NCBI RefSeq assembly: GCF_018916875.1
Contig: NZ_JAHLNO010000019.1
Coordinates: 310,001 to 374,000 of the forward strand
Direction of reading: 5' to 3'
From: Virgibacillus proomii
GTDB taxonomy: Bacteria; Bacillota; Bacilli; Bacillales; Amphibacillaceae
Length of the DNA: 64,000 nt
Below, piece by piece: positions 53,798-63,720 of this stretch. Numbering within the stretch: the stretch's first letter is position 1; each line of letters opens with the position of its first letter. The notes below the pieces were generated by a model. That model searched no databases. It had not been told where the DNA came from and saw nothing but the letters and a program-made list of their open reading frames with translations. Position numbers and translations under genes: made by a program.

Positions 53798-54907
53798 ATG
53801 GAAATGAACGAAATTATTTTGTATAAACTAAAGATGAGAATGAAAAATCCATTTACAACCAGTTTTGGAACTGAACAAGATCGAATATTTTTATTAGTAG
53901 AGGCAAAAGATGCAAATGGACGTTCCGGCTGGGGAGAAGGAGTAGCTTCTGAACGTCCGCTTTATAGCGAAGAATTTACTCAGCAAAGCTGGTACATGCT
54001 GGAACAATTTCTTATACCTGAAGTAATAAATCGAAACATGGATCACCCTGAAGATCTTCAAGCAATTTTTCAACCTTATAAGCGAAATCATATGGCTAAA
54101 GCAGCTTTAGAAGGAGCTGTATGGGATCTATATGCAAAGCAGAATAACCAATCGTTATCACAAGCTTTGGGAGGAAGTAAGAATAAAATCGAAGTTGGTA
54201 TCAGCTTAGGTATTGAAGACAGTTATGCTAAATTATTGGAAAACATCCAAGGTAAAGTAAATGAAGGATATAAACGGATCAAAATAAAAATTAAACCAGG
54301 AAAAGATATTGAAGTAGTACGTGAGGTACGAAAGCATTTCCCTAGTATTCCTTTAATGGTTGATGCTAATAGTGCTTACACTCTTAGGGATATCGATGTT
54401 TTAAAAGCATTGGATGAGTTCGATTTAATGATGATCGAGCAACCGCTTGCAGCTGGAGACTTAATTGATCATGCGAAGCTGCAAAAGGAAATACAAACAC
54501 CTGTATGCTTGGATGAGAGCATCCATTCCTACGATGATGCACGTCAAGCTATTGAATTAGGAAGCTGTAAAATTATTAATCTAAAGATTGGCCGTGTTGG
54601 TGGTCTGACAGAGTCCAAACGCATCCATGATTTATGTGAACAGGCAGGTATTCCATTATGGTGTGGAGGAATGTTAGAGTCTGGAGTTGGACGTGCGCAT
54701 AATATTGCCATAGCTTCACTTGCTAATTTTACACTGCCTGGCGATACGGCTTCTTCATCCAGGTATTGGGAGAAGGATATCATTGATCCGGAGGTAGTTG
54801 CCGAGCAAGGGATACTTACGGTAAATGATTCTCCGGGGATTGGTTATGATGTGTTGATGAATGAGGTAGAGAAACATACGATGGAAAAGAAAGTGTTCAC
54901 GAAATAA
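53798..54907 (+). CDS. N-acylamino acid racemase / o-succinylbenzoate synthase family
   Basis: 369 residues, enolase superfamily. Catalytic lysines K162 and K164 (RIKIKIKPG), metal ligands D189 (MVDANSAY), E214 (MIEQPL) and D239 (CLDESI), and the opposite base K263 (NLKIGRVGG) are all intact. The [13 protein letters not shown] loop marks the MenC/NSAR branch. Some members make o-succinylbenzoate for menaquinone, others racemise N-succinyl amino acids, and some do both. No men genes are nearby, while an M20 deacylase and a transporter are, so racemisation of N-acyl amino acids is the better call. Ribosome site AAGGAGAG. 163 nt separate it from the transporter. Confidence 0.85.
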   Translation: MEMNEIILYKLKMRMKNPFTTSFGTEQDRIFLLVEAKDANGRSGWGEGVASERPLYSEEFTQQSWYMLEQFLIPEVINRNMDHPEDLQAIFQPYKRNHMAKAALEGAVWDLYAKQNNQSLSQALGGSKNKIEVGISLGIEDSYAKLLENIQGKVNEGYKRIKIKIKPGKDIEVVREVRKHFPSIPLMVDANSAYTLRDIDVLKALDEFDLMMIEQPLAAGDLIDHAKLQKEIQTPVCLDESIHSYDDARQAIELGSCKIINLKIGRVGGLTESKRIHDLCEQAGIPLWCGGMLESGVGRAHNIAIASLANFTLPGDTASSSRYWEKDIIDPEVVAEQGILTVNDSPGIGYDVLMNEVEKHTMEKKVFTK

Positions 54908-54913
54908 AGCTAA

Positions 54914-55076
54914 TGGGGCTGGGATAAAAGCGTTTTAGTCAAAGAAAAATCCGAACGATAACTCAAAATTCTTCAGTTAGAATTCGAATTAGTTCGGATT
55001 TCTCTTTTTGTAAGCTTACTTATTCCAGTAAAAATTCGTATTTAGAGTTGATCTTTTTAGTTTTGTCCCAGCCCAT
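54914..55076. repeat. inverted-repeat element with GGGCTGGGA ends
   Basis: The outer ends ATGGGGCTGGGATAAAA and TTTTGTCCCAGCCCAT pair. An inner stem AAATCCGAAC / GTTCGGATTT lies at about 54947-55002. The end sequence recurs at about 34906-34921 (TTTTGTCCCAGCCCTG). Probably a MITE-like element. It may also serve as the terminator of the racemase gene. Confidence 0.65.
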
Positions 55077-55084
55077 TAGTTTAT

Positions 55085-55175
55085 ACTATAGGAAAGTAAA
55101 AAATTTTAGGATATATAGTATAAGAAAAACTACAGCTTTCGCCATAAAGACTTGGCGACAAGCCAAGTTTTTCTA
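55085..55175. repeat. dispersed element B, copy 5
   Basis: ACTATAGGAAAGTAAAAAA ... TATATAGT, then AAAAACTACAGCTTTCGCCATAAAG and CTTGGC-GACAA-GCCAAG TTTTTCTA. It abuts the GGGCTGGGA inverted-repeat element. Confidence 0.85.
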
Positions 55176-55471
55176 AAAAGTAATTGACATCTAAAAAAAT
55201 GTTGTGTTGTATGTAAACGTAATCAAAAGTGCCTACTTCAATAAAAAATTCATAAAGGAATATTTTTGTTTTGTGTTCAATTACTAACTCACTGAAGGTT
55301 AGGCTATTTAAATAGCAATCAAATTTTACTATTAATTGAAAGAATCCGATACAGGACCATCACAAATACTGTTGGCTTATTCTCATATTATGATGAGGAA
55401 ATTGATGTATTATGAGATTGGGAAGAATTCGACATTTGCGACTGATTTTGTTCCTTTTGAACGGGCACTAA

Positions 55472-55659
55472 TTTATCCCGTATGTAAGGTGCCGTAAGAC
55501 TCCCACTTCAAGAGCCTAAGTTGGTACAAAATGTTCTAAGCGGGAGGAAACGGCACCTAAATGCCCGATTCGTTCAAAGGCCTTTAGGTCATACCCTTGT
55601 GATACTAACATTCAGTAGGAGATGGAAGAAAACTCCTACTGAATGAAGTTTCACTTTAT
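55472..55659 (+). repeat. dispersed element A, copy 8
   Basis: TTTATCCCGTATGTAAGGTGCCG to GTTTCACTTTAT. First stem ACTCCCACTT with AAGCGGGAGG (one compensating G-T type change), second stem ATTCAGTAGGAG / CTCCTACTGAAT. It borders the permease pseudogene. Confidence 0.88.
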
Positions 55660-55682
55660 TCTGATGATTTTCGAACAAAGTA

Positions 55683-56167
55683 TTGGAACAACTGGAATGG
55701 TTAAAAAATCAGTTTCCGGAAAAATACAAATTGATAGTTATCAGCAATCATTACAACAGTCTAGGAAAATGTTTTCGCAACGCTGGTCGATTTTTTTCTG
55801 GTGATTTTGTATTCTATTGGGGTAATGGTAGGAACGATTAATACTTTAGTAAAGCGTATTTACTTCAAGAGAAAAAGAATTTTGCAGTCTTAAGAGCGGT
55901 TTTTTTAGATGTAAAAGGAATCGTGAATGTCATGATGACACAGGTTTTTTTACATCTGTTTTGTGGAATTGTATTTGGTGTCATATCAGGTTTCTTGTTG
56001 ACGAATTTACTAAATTTTATTGATCCAGGAACTGGGGTTACCTTTGATATTCTATTTGTATTAAGTATAATTGAACTTATGCTTCTGATTAGGTTGTGGA
56101 GTTTTTATTCCGATTGTAAAAAAAGGAAGTAGAAATGTTGTTTTAGAGTTAATTAAAGATCACTGAT
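55683..56167 (+). pseudogene. FtsX/MacB-type ABC permease, C-terminal remnant
   Basis: One frame reads IGTTGMVKKSVSGKIQIDSYQQSLQQSRKMFSQRWSIFF to a stop at about 55800. Another continues LVILYSIGVMVGTINTLVKRIYFKRKRI. A third, 55923-56132, reads NVMMTQVFLHLFCGIVFGVISGFLLTNLLNFIDPGTGVTFD..., and a last shift gives FIPIVKKGSRNVVLELIKDH. In order these are the final extracytoplasmic stretch, three membrane helices with the K-R-R-EFAVLRA-like loop, and the C-terminal tail of an FtsX-domain lipoprotein/antibiotic-efflux permease. At least three frameshifts; dead. The missing upstream part ends at repeat A8. Confidence 0.7.
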
Positions 56168-56254
56168 GGGGGCGTATTCTTTCTTTTATGATATGACGAT
56201 TTTAGAGTCTCTTATTTGCTTACTTAAAAGTGGCAAGAAGAGATTTTCCTTTGC

Positions 56255-56344
56255 ACTATAGGAAAGTATAAAATTTTTATGGTTTATAGTATAAGAAAAA
56301 CTATGGCTTTCGCTAAAGACTTGGCGACAAGCCAAGTTTTTCTA
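56255..56344. repeat. dispersed element B, copy 6
   Basis: ACTATAGGAAAGTATAAAATTTTTATGGTTTATAGT start, CTTGGC-GACAA-GCCAAG TTTTTCTA end. Confidence 0.85.
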
Positions 56345-56547
56345 ATAATCTTAAATGTTAGTTGAGGTGTATTTTACCTGACTAACATACCTTGAGATAA
56401 GAGAAGCTTTCACGGAATAAGGTTTTACTTTATCCCTCCTCTTGAATAAAACTTATTGAAAAAAACGTAAATTGTCAGTAGTTTGTCATACATGATGGGA
56501 AATGTTTTTGTTACACTATGTAGGAACTTGATAGGGGGGAGGTCTAT

Positions 56548-57639
56548 ATGCGTGAAGATCAATTGTGGGAAGAGGCTAACGCTTTTTTACGTATGTATTA
56601 TCAAGAACTTAATTTATCATCAGACCAATTAGCAAATAGACTGGCAGTGATAAAACAGCAAATTGCTGCGACGGGAATATATGAACATACCTATGAGGAA
56701 TTAAGCTACGGGGCTAAAGTTGCCTGGCGCAATTCCAACCGATGTATTGGACGACTATTTTGGAATCGGTTGGAAGTGATTGATGCAAGAGAAGTACAAA
56801 CAAGTCAAGATGTGTTTCACTATTTGTATGAGCATATTAAGAATGCTGGAAATAAGGGTAAAATAAAACCGTTAATTACAATTTTTCCTCCTGAACGTCC
56901 CCATAGTCAGCAGCCTGTTAAGATATGGAACCATCAACTTTTACGTTATGCTGGCTACGAAACGGAGAACAGCATTATTGGAGACCCTGCCTCGTTAGAG
57001 TTTACCAAAGAATGTCAGAGGCTCGGCTGGCAAGGAGAAGGAACGCCGCACGATTTATTACCATTAGTTATTCAAATGAATAATGAGCCGCCTCAATGGC
57101 GGAAGCTACCTAAAGATATAGTGATTGAAGTAAACATTCGACACCCTGAGGCAGATATTTTTGCTGGACGATTGGTGAAATGGTATGGTGTTCCGATCAT
57201 TTCTGATATGCGATTGGAAATTGGCGGGATAAACTATATAGCAGCCCCATTCAATGGCTGGTATATGGGAACCGAAATTGGAGCAAGGAATTTAGCTGAT
57301 AAAGATCGCTATAATTTACTGCCTATCGTTGCCAAACAGTTAGGTTTAAATACAGAGCATGCTAGTACGTTGTGGAAAGACACTTCTCTTGTTGAATTGA
57401 ATATAGCTGTACTTGATTCGTTTAAACGGGCTGGGGTTTCGATGGTTGATCATCATACAGCAGCGAAGCAATTTCAAGTATTTGAAGAAACAGAACAAAA
57501 ACAAGGAAGAGAAGTTACCGGGAAATGGTCCTGGTTAATTCCTCCACTTTCACCAGCCGCAACCCATGTTTTTCATAAACCCTATAACAATATAGCGAAG
57601 AAGCCAAATTATTTTTACCAGCCACCACATTGGAAATAA
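56548..57639 (+). CDS. nos: nitric oxide synthase, oxygenase form
   Basis: 363 residues, the length of Bacillus NOS, which oxidises arginine to citrulline and NO using heme and tetrahydrofolate/biopterin with electrons from cellular flavodoxins; no reductase domain is attached. Heme ligand C66 lies in [13 protein letters not shown]. Further signatures are [24 protein letters not shown], the substrate-binding helix [14 protein letters not shown] (catalytic Glu in GTEIGARN), [14 protein letters not shown] and [17 protein letters not shown]. The site AGGGGGGAGG precedes ATG. Bacterial NO from this enzyme protects against oxidative stress and antibiotics. Monocistronic. Confidence 0.96.
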   Translation: MREDQLWEEANAFLRMYYQELNLSSDQLANRLAVIKQQIAATGIYEHTYEELSYGAKVAWRNSNRCIGRLFWNRLEVIDAREVQTSQDVFHYLYEHIKNAGNKGKIKPLITIFPPERPHSQQPVKIWNHQLLRYAGYETENSIIGDPASLEFTKECQRLGWQGEGTPHDLLPLVIQMNNEPPQWRKLPKDIVIEVNIRHPEADIFAGRLVKWYGVPIISDMRLEIGGINYIAAPFNGWYMGTEIGARNLADKDRYNLLPIVAKQLGLNTEHASTLWKDTSLVELNIAVLDSFKRAGVSMVDHHTAAKQFQVFEETEQKQGREVTGKWSWLIPPLSPAATHVFHKPYNNIAKKPNYFYQPPHWK

Positions 57640-57741
57640 TTTTTACATCTTTGTCATTTTATAATCTTAGATAATGTTTCATCGCGAAAAACATGTTATA
57701 ATCATACGTGCTGCAAAAAATGCTGTGAGGAGATAGAGGCT

Positions 57742-58587
57742 TTGAACATGTTTAGGGTTAAGAAGTCATTAAACAATAATGTACTAATTGCTTTAGATGA
57801 CCAAGAAAAAGAAGTCGTTTTAATCGGTAATGGGATTGGATTTCATTATAAAAAGAAAGATATGGTTGACGCACAGAAAGTTGAAAAAATGTTTGTATTA
57901 CGTGATCAACAGGAGCAAAAACAATATAAGCAGTTAATCCCAAATGTGGATGAAGCTTTATTACATTCCATTATTAGTGCTATCGATTTGATTAGAAAAC
58001 GATCTGACGTTATGCTTAATGAATCTGTACATGTTGCACTGACGGATCATATTCTGTTTGCAGTTAATCGTGTGATGAAAGGATTAGAAATTAAAAATCC
58101 CTTTCTTGCTGAAACAAAAACGCTCTATCCATGTGAATATGAAATTGCCTCGGAAATTGTTGATTTTATGAATCAACGTTTAGATGTTCATTTGCCAGAA
58201 GGAGAAATAGGATTTATTGCCTTGCATGTACATAGTGCAATTTCCAACAAGAAGCTCTCTGATATTAATAAATATTCACAGCTCGTCACTCAATTTGTTA
58301 AGATTATAGAAGAACAATTAAAAATCAAAGTCGATAAAGACGGGGTGGAGTATATTCGTTTAGTTCGACACATCCGGTATACAATTGAGCGTGTATTAAA
58401 GGGAGAAACTGTAAATGAGCCGGTAAAAATAGCTTCTCTATTGAAAAAAGAATATCCAACATGTTATAATCTGGCGTGGAAGTTAATTAAAATAATGCAA
58501 CAAACATTAAAAAAACCGATATATGAAGCAGAAGCAGTGTATTTAACGATGCATTTGCAGCGTCTATATCAAAAATATGAATCATAA
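57742..58587 (+). CDS. glcT: BglG-family transcription antiterminator (GlcT-type)
   Basis: 281 residues from TTG 57742, or 279 from ATG 57748; both are at usable distance from GAGGAGATAGAGG. N-terminal CAT RNA-binding domain (1-60: FRVKKSLNNNVLIALDDQEKEVVLIGNGIGFHYKK), then PRD1 (about 70-170) and PRD2 (about 178-281) with the phosphorylatable histidines in ALHVHSA, LVRHIRY and LTMHLQR. It binds the RAT sequence in the ptsG leader and prevents termination when EII-Glc is busy transporting. The RAT/terminator (58616) and ptsG follow immediately, as in Bacillus subtilis. Confidence 0.9.
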   Translation: MNMFRVKKSLNNNVLIALDDQEKEVVLIGNGIGFHYKKKDMVDAQKVEKMFVLRDQQEQKQYKQLIPNVDEALLHSIISAIDLIRKRSDVMLNESVHVALTDHILFAVNRVMKGLEIKNPFLAETKTLYPCEYEIASEIVDFMNQRLDVHLPEGEIGFIALHVHSAISNKKLSDINKYSQLVTQFVKIIEEQLKIKVDKDGVEYIRLVRHIRYTIERVLKGETVNEPVKIASLLKKEYPTCYNLAWKLIKIMQQTLKKPIYEAEAVYLTMHLQRLYQKYES

Positions 58588-58615
58588 TTTATTTTTCCGT
58601 GTTACTGATCCGATC

Positions 58616-58706
58616 AGGCATGAGTGGAAAGATTATGAAATAAGTACAAGTAGGACAACCCAAAAATCCTACTGCTTATTTCTGTTTTCTACTCATGCCT
58701 TTTTTG
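58616..58706 (+). promoter_or_regulatory. RAT/terminator leader of ptsG
   Basis: A long stem: AGGCATGAGT with ACTCATGCCT (outer), GAAATAAG with CTTATTTC and AGTAGGA with TCCTACT (inner), then TTTTTT. The 5' strand of the inner stem would form the alternative antiterminator RNA bound by GlcT. Position between glcT and ptsG supports this. The precise RAT boundaries are inference. Confidence 0.75.
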
Positions 58707-58840
58707 TATTTCGGAAGCTTGCAATTTAGCGCTTCGGTTTAGCAATATAGCAAGATCCCTATGTATTGAAAGAAACCATGCTGAATGAAGTGTCACGTTA
58801 TGGTTTTTAAGTGTGTTTGTTGGTAAAAGGAGGAAACGGA

Positions 58841-60889
58841 ATGTTTAAAAAGGCTTTTGGTGTTTTACAGAAGATTGGTAAAGCGTTTATGCTTCCTGTG
58901 GCATTATTACCTGCAGCCGGTTTACTGTTAGGTTTGGGAAATGCAGCACAACAGGAGACAACATTGGAGTATTTGCCGTTTTTAGAAGCTGATTGGATTC
59001 AGCTAGTGGCAAAAGTAATGGAAGATGCTGGAGGTATTATTTTTAGTAATCTGGCATTAATTTTTGCGATTGGAATAGCCATCGGTTTAGCTAGCGACGG
59101 TGCAGCTGGTTTAGCAGCATTGGTTGGTTACTTAGTATTAAATCAAGTAATGGGATCCTGGATAAATGTTACACCAGAAATGATTAAGGCAGATCCGGGA
59201 TTTGCTTCCGTGTTAGGGATCCCCACTTTGCAAACAGGCGTTTTTGGTGGTATCATTGTTGGTTTAATTGCAGCATATTGTTATAATCGTTATCATGACA
59301 TGGAGATGCCTACATTTCTTGGTTTCTTTGCAGGAAAACGGTTCGTACCAATCGTTACAGCGGCTTTTTCATTTATTGCTGGAATGATACTGTTATTTAT
59401 TTGGCCGCCTGTGCAGGATGCGATGAACAGTGCTTCTTACTGGTTGATTCAAGAAGGAACCTATATTGCTGTTTTCTTTTTCGGTTTTATTAAACGATTA
59501 CTTATTCCGTTTGGATTACATCATATTTTTTATGCTCCATTTTGGTATGAGTTTGGCTCTTATACAACAGAGGCAGGCAATATTGTTCGCGGAGATATGA
59601 CGATTTTCTTTGCACAGTTAAAAGATAATGTAGAAATTACAGCTGGTAATTTTTTGGCTGGTGAATTTCCAATTATGATGTTTGGTTTACCGGCTGCAGC
59701 ATTAGCAATGTATCATGCAGCTCGTCCTGAGAAAAAGAAAGTAGTAGCTGGCTTATTAGGTTCTGCAGCATTAACATCATTTTTAACTGGAATTACAGAG
59801 CCGCTTGAATTTTCCTTTATGTTTGTCTCACCTTTGTTATTCTTCTTGCATGCTGTTTTAGATGGATTAGCATTTGTATTAATGACAATGTTTAGCGTGA
59901 ATGTGGGGTATACTTTTTCTGGTGGAGCCATTGATTTTGTCTTGTTTGGAATTTTGCCGGGTAAAGAACCATGGTGGATCACTATTATTCTAGGCTTAGC
60001 TTTTGCTGCTATTTACTATGTGATTTTCCGCTTTTTTATCAAGAAATTCAATTTGATGACCCCGGGACGTGAGCAAGATAATGAAGAAAATGAAGAAAAG
60101 GCAGCTCAGACTGGAGATATTGCATACAATGTTCTAGAAGCTATGGGCGGCGCAAAGAATATCGCTCATCTTGACGCCTGTATCACCCGTTTACGTGTAT
60201 CTGTCCATTCCATTAAAGATGTGGACAAAGAAGAGTTGAAAAAGCTTGGCGCTTCTGGAGTGCTTAAAGTAGGGGATAATATTCAAGCGATTTTTGGCCC
60301 TCGTTCAGAAACGATTAAAGGCCAGATTCAAGACATTATAGCAGGAAAAACACCACGAAAAGTTGAAGCAGACCAACAGGAAAAAGTACAACAGCAAATG
60401 GAAGAAGTGAATTCGGAACCTTTACAAAATGATGAAGTAGGGGATCGGATTGTTTCTCCTATGACTGGTGAACTGCTTCCGATTACTGAGGTTCCTGACC
60501 AAGTATTCTCTGGAAAAATGATGGGCGACGGTTTTGCAATCAAGCCGGATGAAGATCTTATCGTATCACCTGTAAACGGGAAAGTGGTAAACGTATTTCC
60601 TACAAAACATGCCATTGGGCTTGAATCAGATGGTGGAAAAGAAATTTTGATTCATGTAGGAATTGATACGGTAAACTTAAAAGGTGAAGGTTTTGAAACA
60701 TTAATCGAAGAAGGAGATCAAGTTAAAGCTGGACAGCCTCTATTGAAAGCTGATTTAGATTTTATTCAACGTAAAGGTATGCCAATAATCACACCAATTG
60801 TATTTACAAATTTAAAAGAAGGGCAACAAGTAAGCATCGAAAAAAGTAGAAAAGTAGTACGAGCAGAAAAAGATATCATTAAGTTATAA
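58841..60889 (+). CDS. ptsG: PTS glucose-specific EIICBA
   Basis: 682 residues from ATG 58841 (AAAAGGAGGAAACGG upstream; an in-frame ATG at 58811 lacks a site). EIIC (about 1-400) with about 10 membrane spans ([69 protein letters not shown]). EIIB follows with phosphocysteine C447 ([12 protein letters not shown]), then a Q/E-rich linker, and EIIA-Glc (about 525-682) with H605 ([10 protein letters not shown]). It imports and phosphorylates glucose. Controlled by glcT. Confidence 0.95.
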   Translation: MFKKAFGVLQKIGKAFMLPVALLPAAGLLLGLGNAAQQETTLEYLPFLEADWIQLVAKVMEDAGGIIFSNLALIFAIGIAIGLASDGAAGLAALVGYLVLNQVMGSWINVTPEMIKADPGFASVLGIPTLQTGVFGGIIVGLIAAYCYNRYHDMEMPTFLGFFAGKRFVPIVTAAFSFIAGMILLFIWPPVQDAMNSASYWLIQEGTYIAVFFFGFIKRLLIPFGLHHIFYAPFWYEFGSYTTEAGNIVRGDMTIFFAQLKDNVEITAGNFLAGEFPIMMFGLPAAALAMYHAARPEKKKVVAGLLGSAALTSFLTGITEPLEFSFMFVSPLLFFLHAVLDGLAFVLMTMFSVNVGYTFSGGAIDFVLFGILPGKEPWWITIILGLAFAAIYYVIFRFFIKKFNLMTPGREQDNEENEEKAAQTGDIAYNVLEAMGGAKNIAHLDACITRLRVSVHSIKDVDKEELKKLGASGVLKVGDNIQAIFGPRSETIKGQIQDIIAGKTPRKVEADQQEKVQQQMEEVNSEPLQNDEVGDRIVSPMTGELLPITEVPDQVFSGKMMGDGFAIKPDEDLIVSPVNGKVVNVFPTKHAIGLESDGGKEILIHVGIDTVNLKGEGFETLIEEGDQVKAGQPLLKADLDFIQRKGMPIITPIVFTNLKEGQQVSIEKSRKVVRAEKDIIKL

Positions 60890-60945
60890 GAACCAAAGCT
60901 CGAAGCGCTCGTTTAGCACAGACAAGTGGCGGGAGATAGCTAACA

Positions 60946-60982
60946 AAAAAAGCCGATTAGGAATAACTTCTAATCGGTTTTT
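60946..60982 (+). terminator. terminator of ptsG
   Basis: AAAGCCGATTAG pairs with CTAATCGGTTTTTT, 57 nt after the stop. Confidence 0.9.
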
Positions 60983-60986
60983 TATC

Positions 60987-61076
60987 ACTATAGGAAAGTA
61001 TAAAATTTTAGGGTATATAGTATAAGAAAAACTACAGCTTTCGCCATAAAGACTTGGCGACAAGCCAAGTTTTTCT
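60987..61076. repeat. dispersed element B, copy 7
   Basis: ACTATAGGAAAGTATAAAATTTTAGGGTATATAGT, then CTTGGC-GACAA-GCCAAG TTTTTCTA. It lies within 5 nt of the ptsG terminator. Confidence 0.87.
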
Positions 61077-61308
61077 AAAGTATATTGGATATTTAAACTC
61101 ACATGTTAGAGGTCTAAATGAAAGTAGATGGACTCTCTGTTAAAAGAGCAAAATGCTTCGAGTAAATAAGTATAAGCAATTCTGTCCTACTATGATAAAA
61201 ATAGATTTCTTAAAGGAATATTGTTGAAGAAATAGAAATGAATAGATACTAAATGACATGCTATCTTAATACACTATACTAAGGACTATAAAAAGGAGGA
61301 CAGGTAGC

Positions 61309-62610
61309 ATGAACACCATTAAGTTAGTAGTAATTGGCGGGGGTTCACCATATACTCCACAATTAATAGAAGAAATTATTCAACAATACGAAGTACTGCC
61401 GGTTGCAGAAATCTGGTTAGTAGATATTTTAGAAGGACGAAAAAGATTATCCATTGTTACGAATTTATCTAAGCGAATGGTGGCGCGTGCAGGCTATCCA
61501 ATTAAAATTATAGATACGTTAGATCGGCGTCAAGCAATTAAAGATGCTGCGTATATTATTACGCAAATTCGCGTTGGAGGATTAAGCATGCGACAAAGGG
61601 ATGAGTCGATCTGCTTAAAACATGGCGTCATTGCACAAGAAACAACAGGAGCAGCAGGATTTATGAACGCATTACGAACAATTCCGGTCATGCTTGATAT
61701 ATGTGAGGATATAGAAGAATTAGCTCCTGATGCCTGGTTGCTAAATATTACTAACCCTTGTGGAATTATAACAGAAGCCATTTATAAAAACACAAACATC
61801 AAAGTAGTCGGCTTAAGTGAAACACCAACCAGTTTTTATCAAATGTTTTCCAAAATGTACCAAGTATCTAAAAAGGATGTAAATATTAGCTTTGTAGGGA
61901 CAAATCATTTACTTTGGGTGACGGAGCTATTCATTAAAGGAAAATCAAAGCTTACAGATATGATGCTTAATGATTCAACAATCAGTGAGGTCAACGACAA
62001 AAGTAACTCTTTAGGATTAGATCCATTTTTCTTACAGACTTATGGAGCAATACCTTGTAACTATCATCCATATTATTTAGAGACAGAAAAGATTTTAACG
62101 AAGCAAATAGAAGCTTACAAAGAGGGAAACCTTCCATCGGATGGAAGAACAAGAGAGGAGACAACGCTTTTTTCTATCTATGAAAGAAAATCTACAATAG
62201 AATTGCCAAAGGGTTTAGAAGATCGAGAGGGTGCTGCCTGTGCAGAAGCAGCGATCAATGTGATAAAGTCAATTCACTATGATCAAAAACAAGTTCATGC
62301 AGTAAGTGCTTGTAATAATGGAGCAATACCTTGGTTACCTGATGATGCATGTATTCAAGTAAACAGTGTTGTGGAACAATATCGGATTTCGCCTTTAAAT
62401 TCCGAAATAATCCTTCCACATATCCGCGGATTTTTACAACTTATCAAAGCCTTTGAGGAGCTAACAGTAGAAGCTGCAGTAACTAGAAATATGGGCATTT
62501 GTCTACAAGCATTAGCACTTCATCCATTGGTACCTGCAGAAAAAGCACATGCGTTAATTCAGGATTTATTTATGGAAAATGAAGCTTATTTTCATCCGGT
62601 TTTTTATTAA
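61309..62610 (+). CDS. 6-phospho-beta-glucosidase (GH4, LicH-type)
   Basis: 433 residues. GH4 enzymes cleave phosphoglycosides using NAD and a divalent metal through oxidation at C3. The dinucleotide fold is VVIGGGSPYTPQL (7-19). The rest of the family pattern is TQIRVGGLSMRQRDE, GVIAQETTGAAGFMNALRTIPV, metal ligand Cys in NITNPCGI, His in FVGTNHLLWV, and a closing LPWLPDD-like IPWLPDDACIQVN. Best guess is hydrolysis of 6-phospho-beta-glucosides such as cellobiose-6-phosphate; 6-phospho-alpha-glucosidases (MalA/GlvA) are the main alternative. It is separated from ptsG by a terminator and element B7. AAAGGAGG ribosome site. Confidence 0.87.
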   Translation: MNTIKLVVIGGGSPYTPQLIEEIIQQYEVLPVAEIWLVDILEGRKRLSIVTNLSKRMVARAGYPIKIIDTLDRRQAIKDAAYIITQIRVGGLSMRQRDESICLKHGVIAQETTGAAGFMNALRTIPVMLDICEDIEELAPDAWLLNITNPCGIITEAIYKNTNIKVVGLSETPTSFYQMFSKMYQVSKKDVNISFVGTNHLLWVTELFIKGKSKLTDMMLNDSTISEVNDKSNSLGLDPFFLQTYGAIPCNYHPYYLETEKILTKQIEAYKEGNLPSDGRTREETTLFSIYERKSTIELPKGLEDREGAACAEAAINVIKSIHYDQKQVHAVSACNNGAIPWLPDDACIQVNSVVEQYRISPLNSEIILPHIRGFLQLIKAFEELTVEAAVTRNMGICLQALALHPLVPAEKAHALIQDLFMENEAYFHPVFY

Positions 62611-62632
62611 GAACCAACCTTTTTTAGATTTG

Positions 62633-62680
62633 AAAAGCTACTTAAGTGGTAAAAATTAGAACTACTTAAGCAGCTTTTTT
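62633..62680 (+). terminator. terminator of the GH4 gene
   Basis: AAAAGCT and CTTAAGT pair with ACTTAAG and AGCTTTTTT. Confidence 0.8.
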
Positions 62681-62757
62681 CTTATAAAGTATATGACCGA
62701 TGCAGAAGACGGTCTAATTCTAACAGTTATTCGCTACGTCATAGGCATGAAAAACGT

Positions 62758-62837
62758 ATCTACTCCCACTTATCGACCTTGTGATCTGATTGAAGTGGGA
62801 GATTCCTAAGTAAAGGTTTCTATCAAATCCTAATTGA
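62758..62837 (-). mobile_element. probable 3' end of an IS200/IS605 (IS1341-group) element
   Basis: Immediately downstream of the tnpB remnant (minus-strand sense) a hairpin CTCCCACTT / AAGTGGGAG (62766-62806) sits where IS605-type right-end palindromes and the omegaRNA scaffold lie. The exact element border is not visible. Confidence 0.5.
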
Positions 62838-63285
62838 TTAAGCTATCCCCGTCATTCCAACGGTTAAAAGTCTTATAGCTTCATTTTTAAGATTTTGTCC
62901 TGCGTTAATATCACGATCGTGATGTGTGCCATAAGAAGGGCAGTCCTACTCACGAAGGTTTAGACGTCTTTATTTTGGTATCCACAATATGAACATAGTT
63001 GAGAACTAGCAAAAGTTTTAGATACAGCAACTACTTCTTTGCCATACCATTTTGCTTTGTAATCAAGCATCGTTCTGAATTGTGATCACGATACTTCACT
63101 GATTGCTTTTAACTTATTATTCTTTAGCATGTTAGATACTTGCAAATCTTCAATACCAATGATGTCGTGGTTTTTGATAATGTAGGTAGAGATTTTTTGC
63201 AAATAGTCTGTTCTTGCATTGGTAATACGTTCGTGGATTCTAGCAACCTTGATACGTTGTTTATTCCAATTTCGGAAAACGATAT
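62838..63285 (-). pseudogene. tnpB: TnpB (IS200/IS605 family) C-terminal remnant
   Basis: On the minus strand: RNWNKQRIKVARIHERITNARTDYLQKISTYIIKNHDIIGIEDLQVSNMLKNNKLKAISEVS, with the second RuvC Glu in IGIEDL. A stop/frameshift replaces the following Trp. A second frame gives [35 protein letters not shown], with zinc-ribbon CxxC. A third gives HHDRDINAGQNLKNEAIRLL, with the third RuvC Asp in DRDINA. The order matches TnpB RNA-guided nucleases. The N-terminal two thirds, including the first RuvC Asp, are missing, so the protein is inactive. Confidence 0.85.
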
Positions 63286-63649
63286 ATTTCTTTACCTGTT
63301 TTTTCACTCGTTGTATAGTGTTCGGATGTGGGTGACCATAGCTATTGTTTTTATCGGCACTATAAATAGCTACAGATGGCTTAACAGTCTTTAAAAATTC
63401 GACTGCGCTTGATGTGTTTGAACCATGATGACCAAGCTGTAAAATATCTGCTTTGAGATTATTATTTAATTCAATCATGGTTAACTCTTCTGTTTGGCCA
63501 GCATCTCCAGTAAATAAAAAGCTAGCCTTGTTTTCATGTAAAGTACTCCTTGAACTTAGTGCATAGACTGTATAAAAAAGGAAAAACAGCCCTTGACATG
63601 AGCTGTTGAATGATAAGTTTATTCCAAAGAAGGAAAATAGTTTTTTCAC
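63286..63649 (-). pseudogene. ComEC-type MBL-fold hydrolase fragment fused to TnpB
   Basis: A GTG-initiated frame without a ribosome site runs 63649 to 63086. After about 30 non-conserved residues it shows SSRSTLHENKASFLFTGDAGQTEELTMIELNNNLKADILQLGHHGSNTSSAVEFLKTVKPSVAIYSADKNNSYGHPHPNTIQRVKKQ. This is the second half of the ComEC C-terminal/MBL phosphodiesterase-like domain (FLFTGDA, LKVGHHGS, NSYGHPH). It then passes in frame into TnpB at about 63285. The first half with the HxHxDH metal site is absent, so it is a deletion product and not a functional fusion. Confidence 0.75.
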
Positions 63650-63720
63650 AAGAGTTAATATTTTTATATTACTATTCCATTAACATTCTGTAGGAATAAC
63701 AGGAAATTTTACGAGTTTGA

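Noticed and set aside
62838..63649. Functional RNA-guided nuclease fused to a hydrolase
   Set aside because: TnpB lacks its N-terminal two thirds and is frameshifted; the hydrolase lacks its HxHxDH site.
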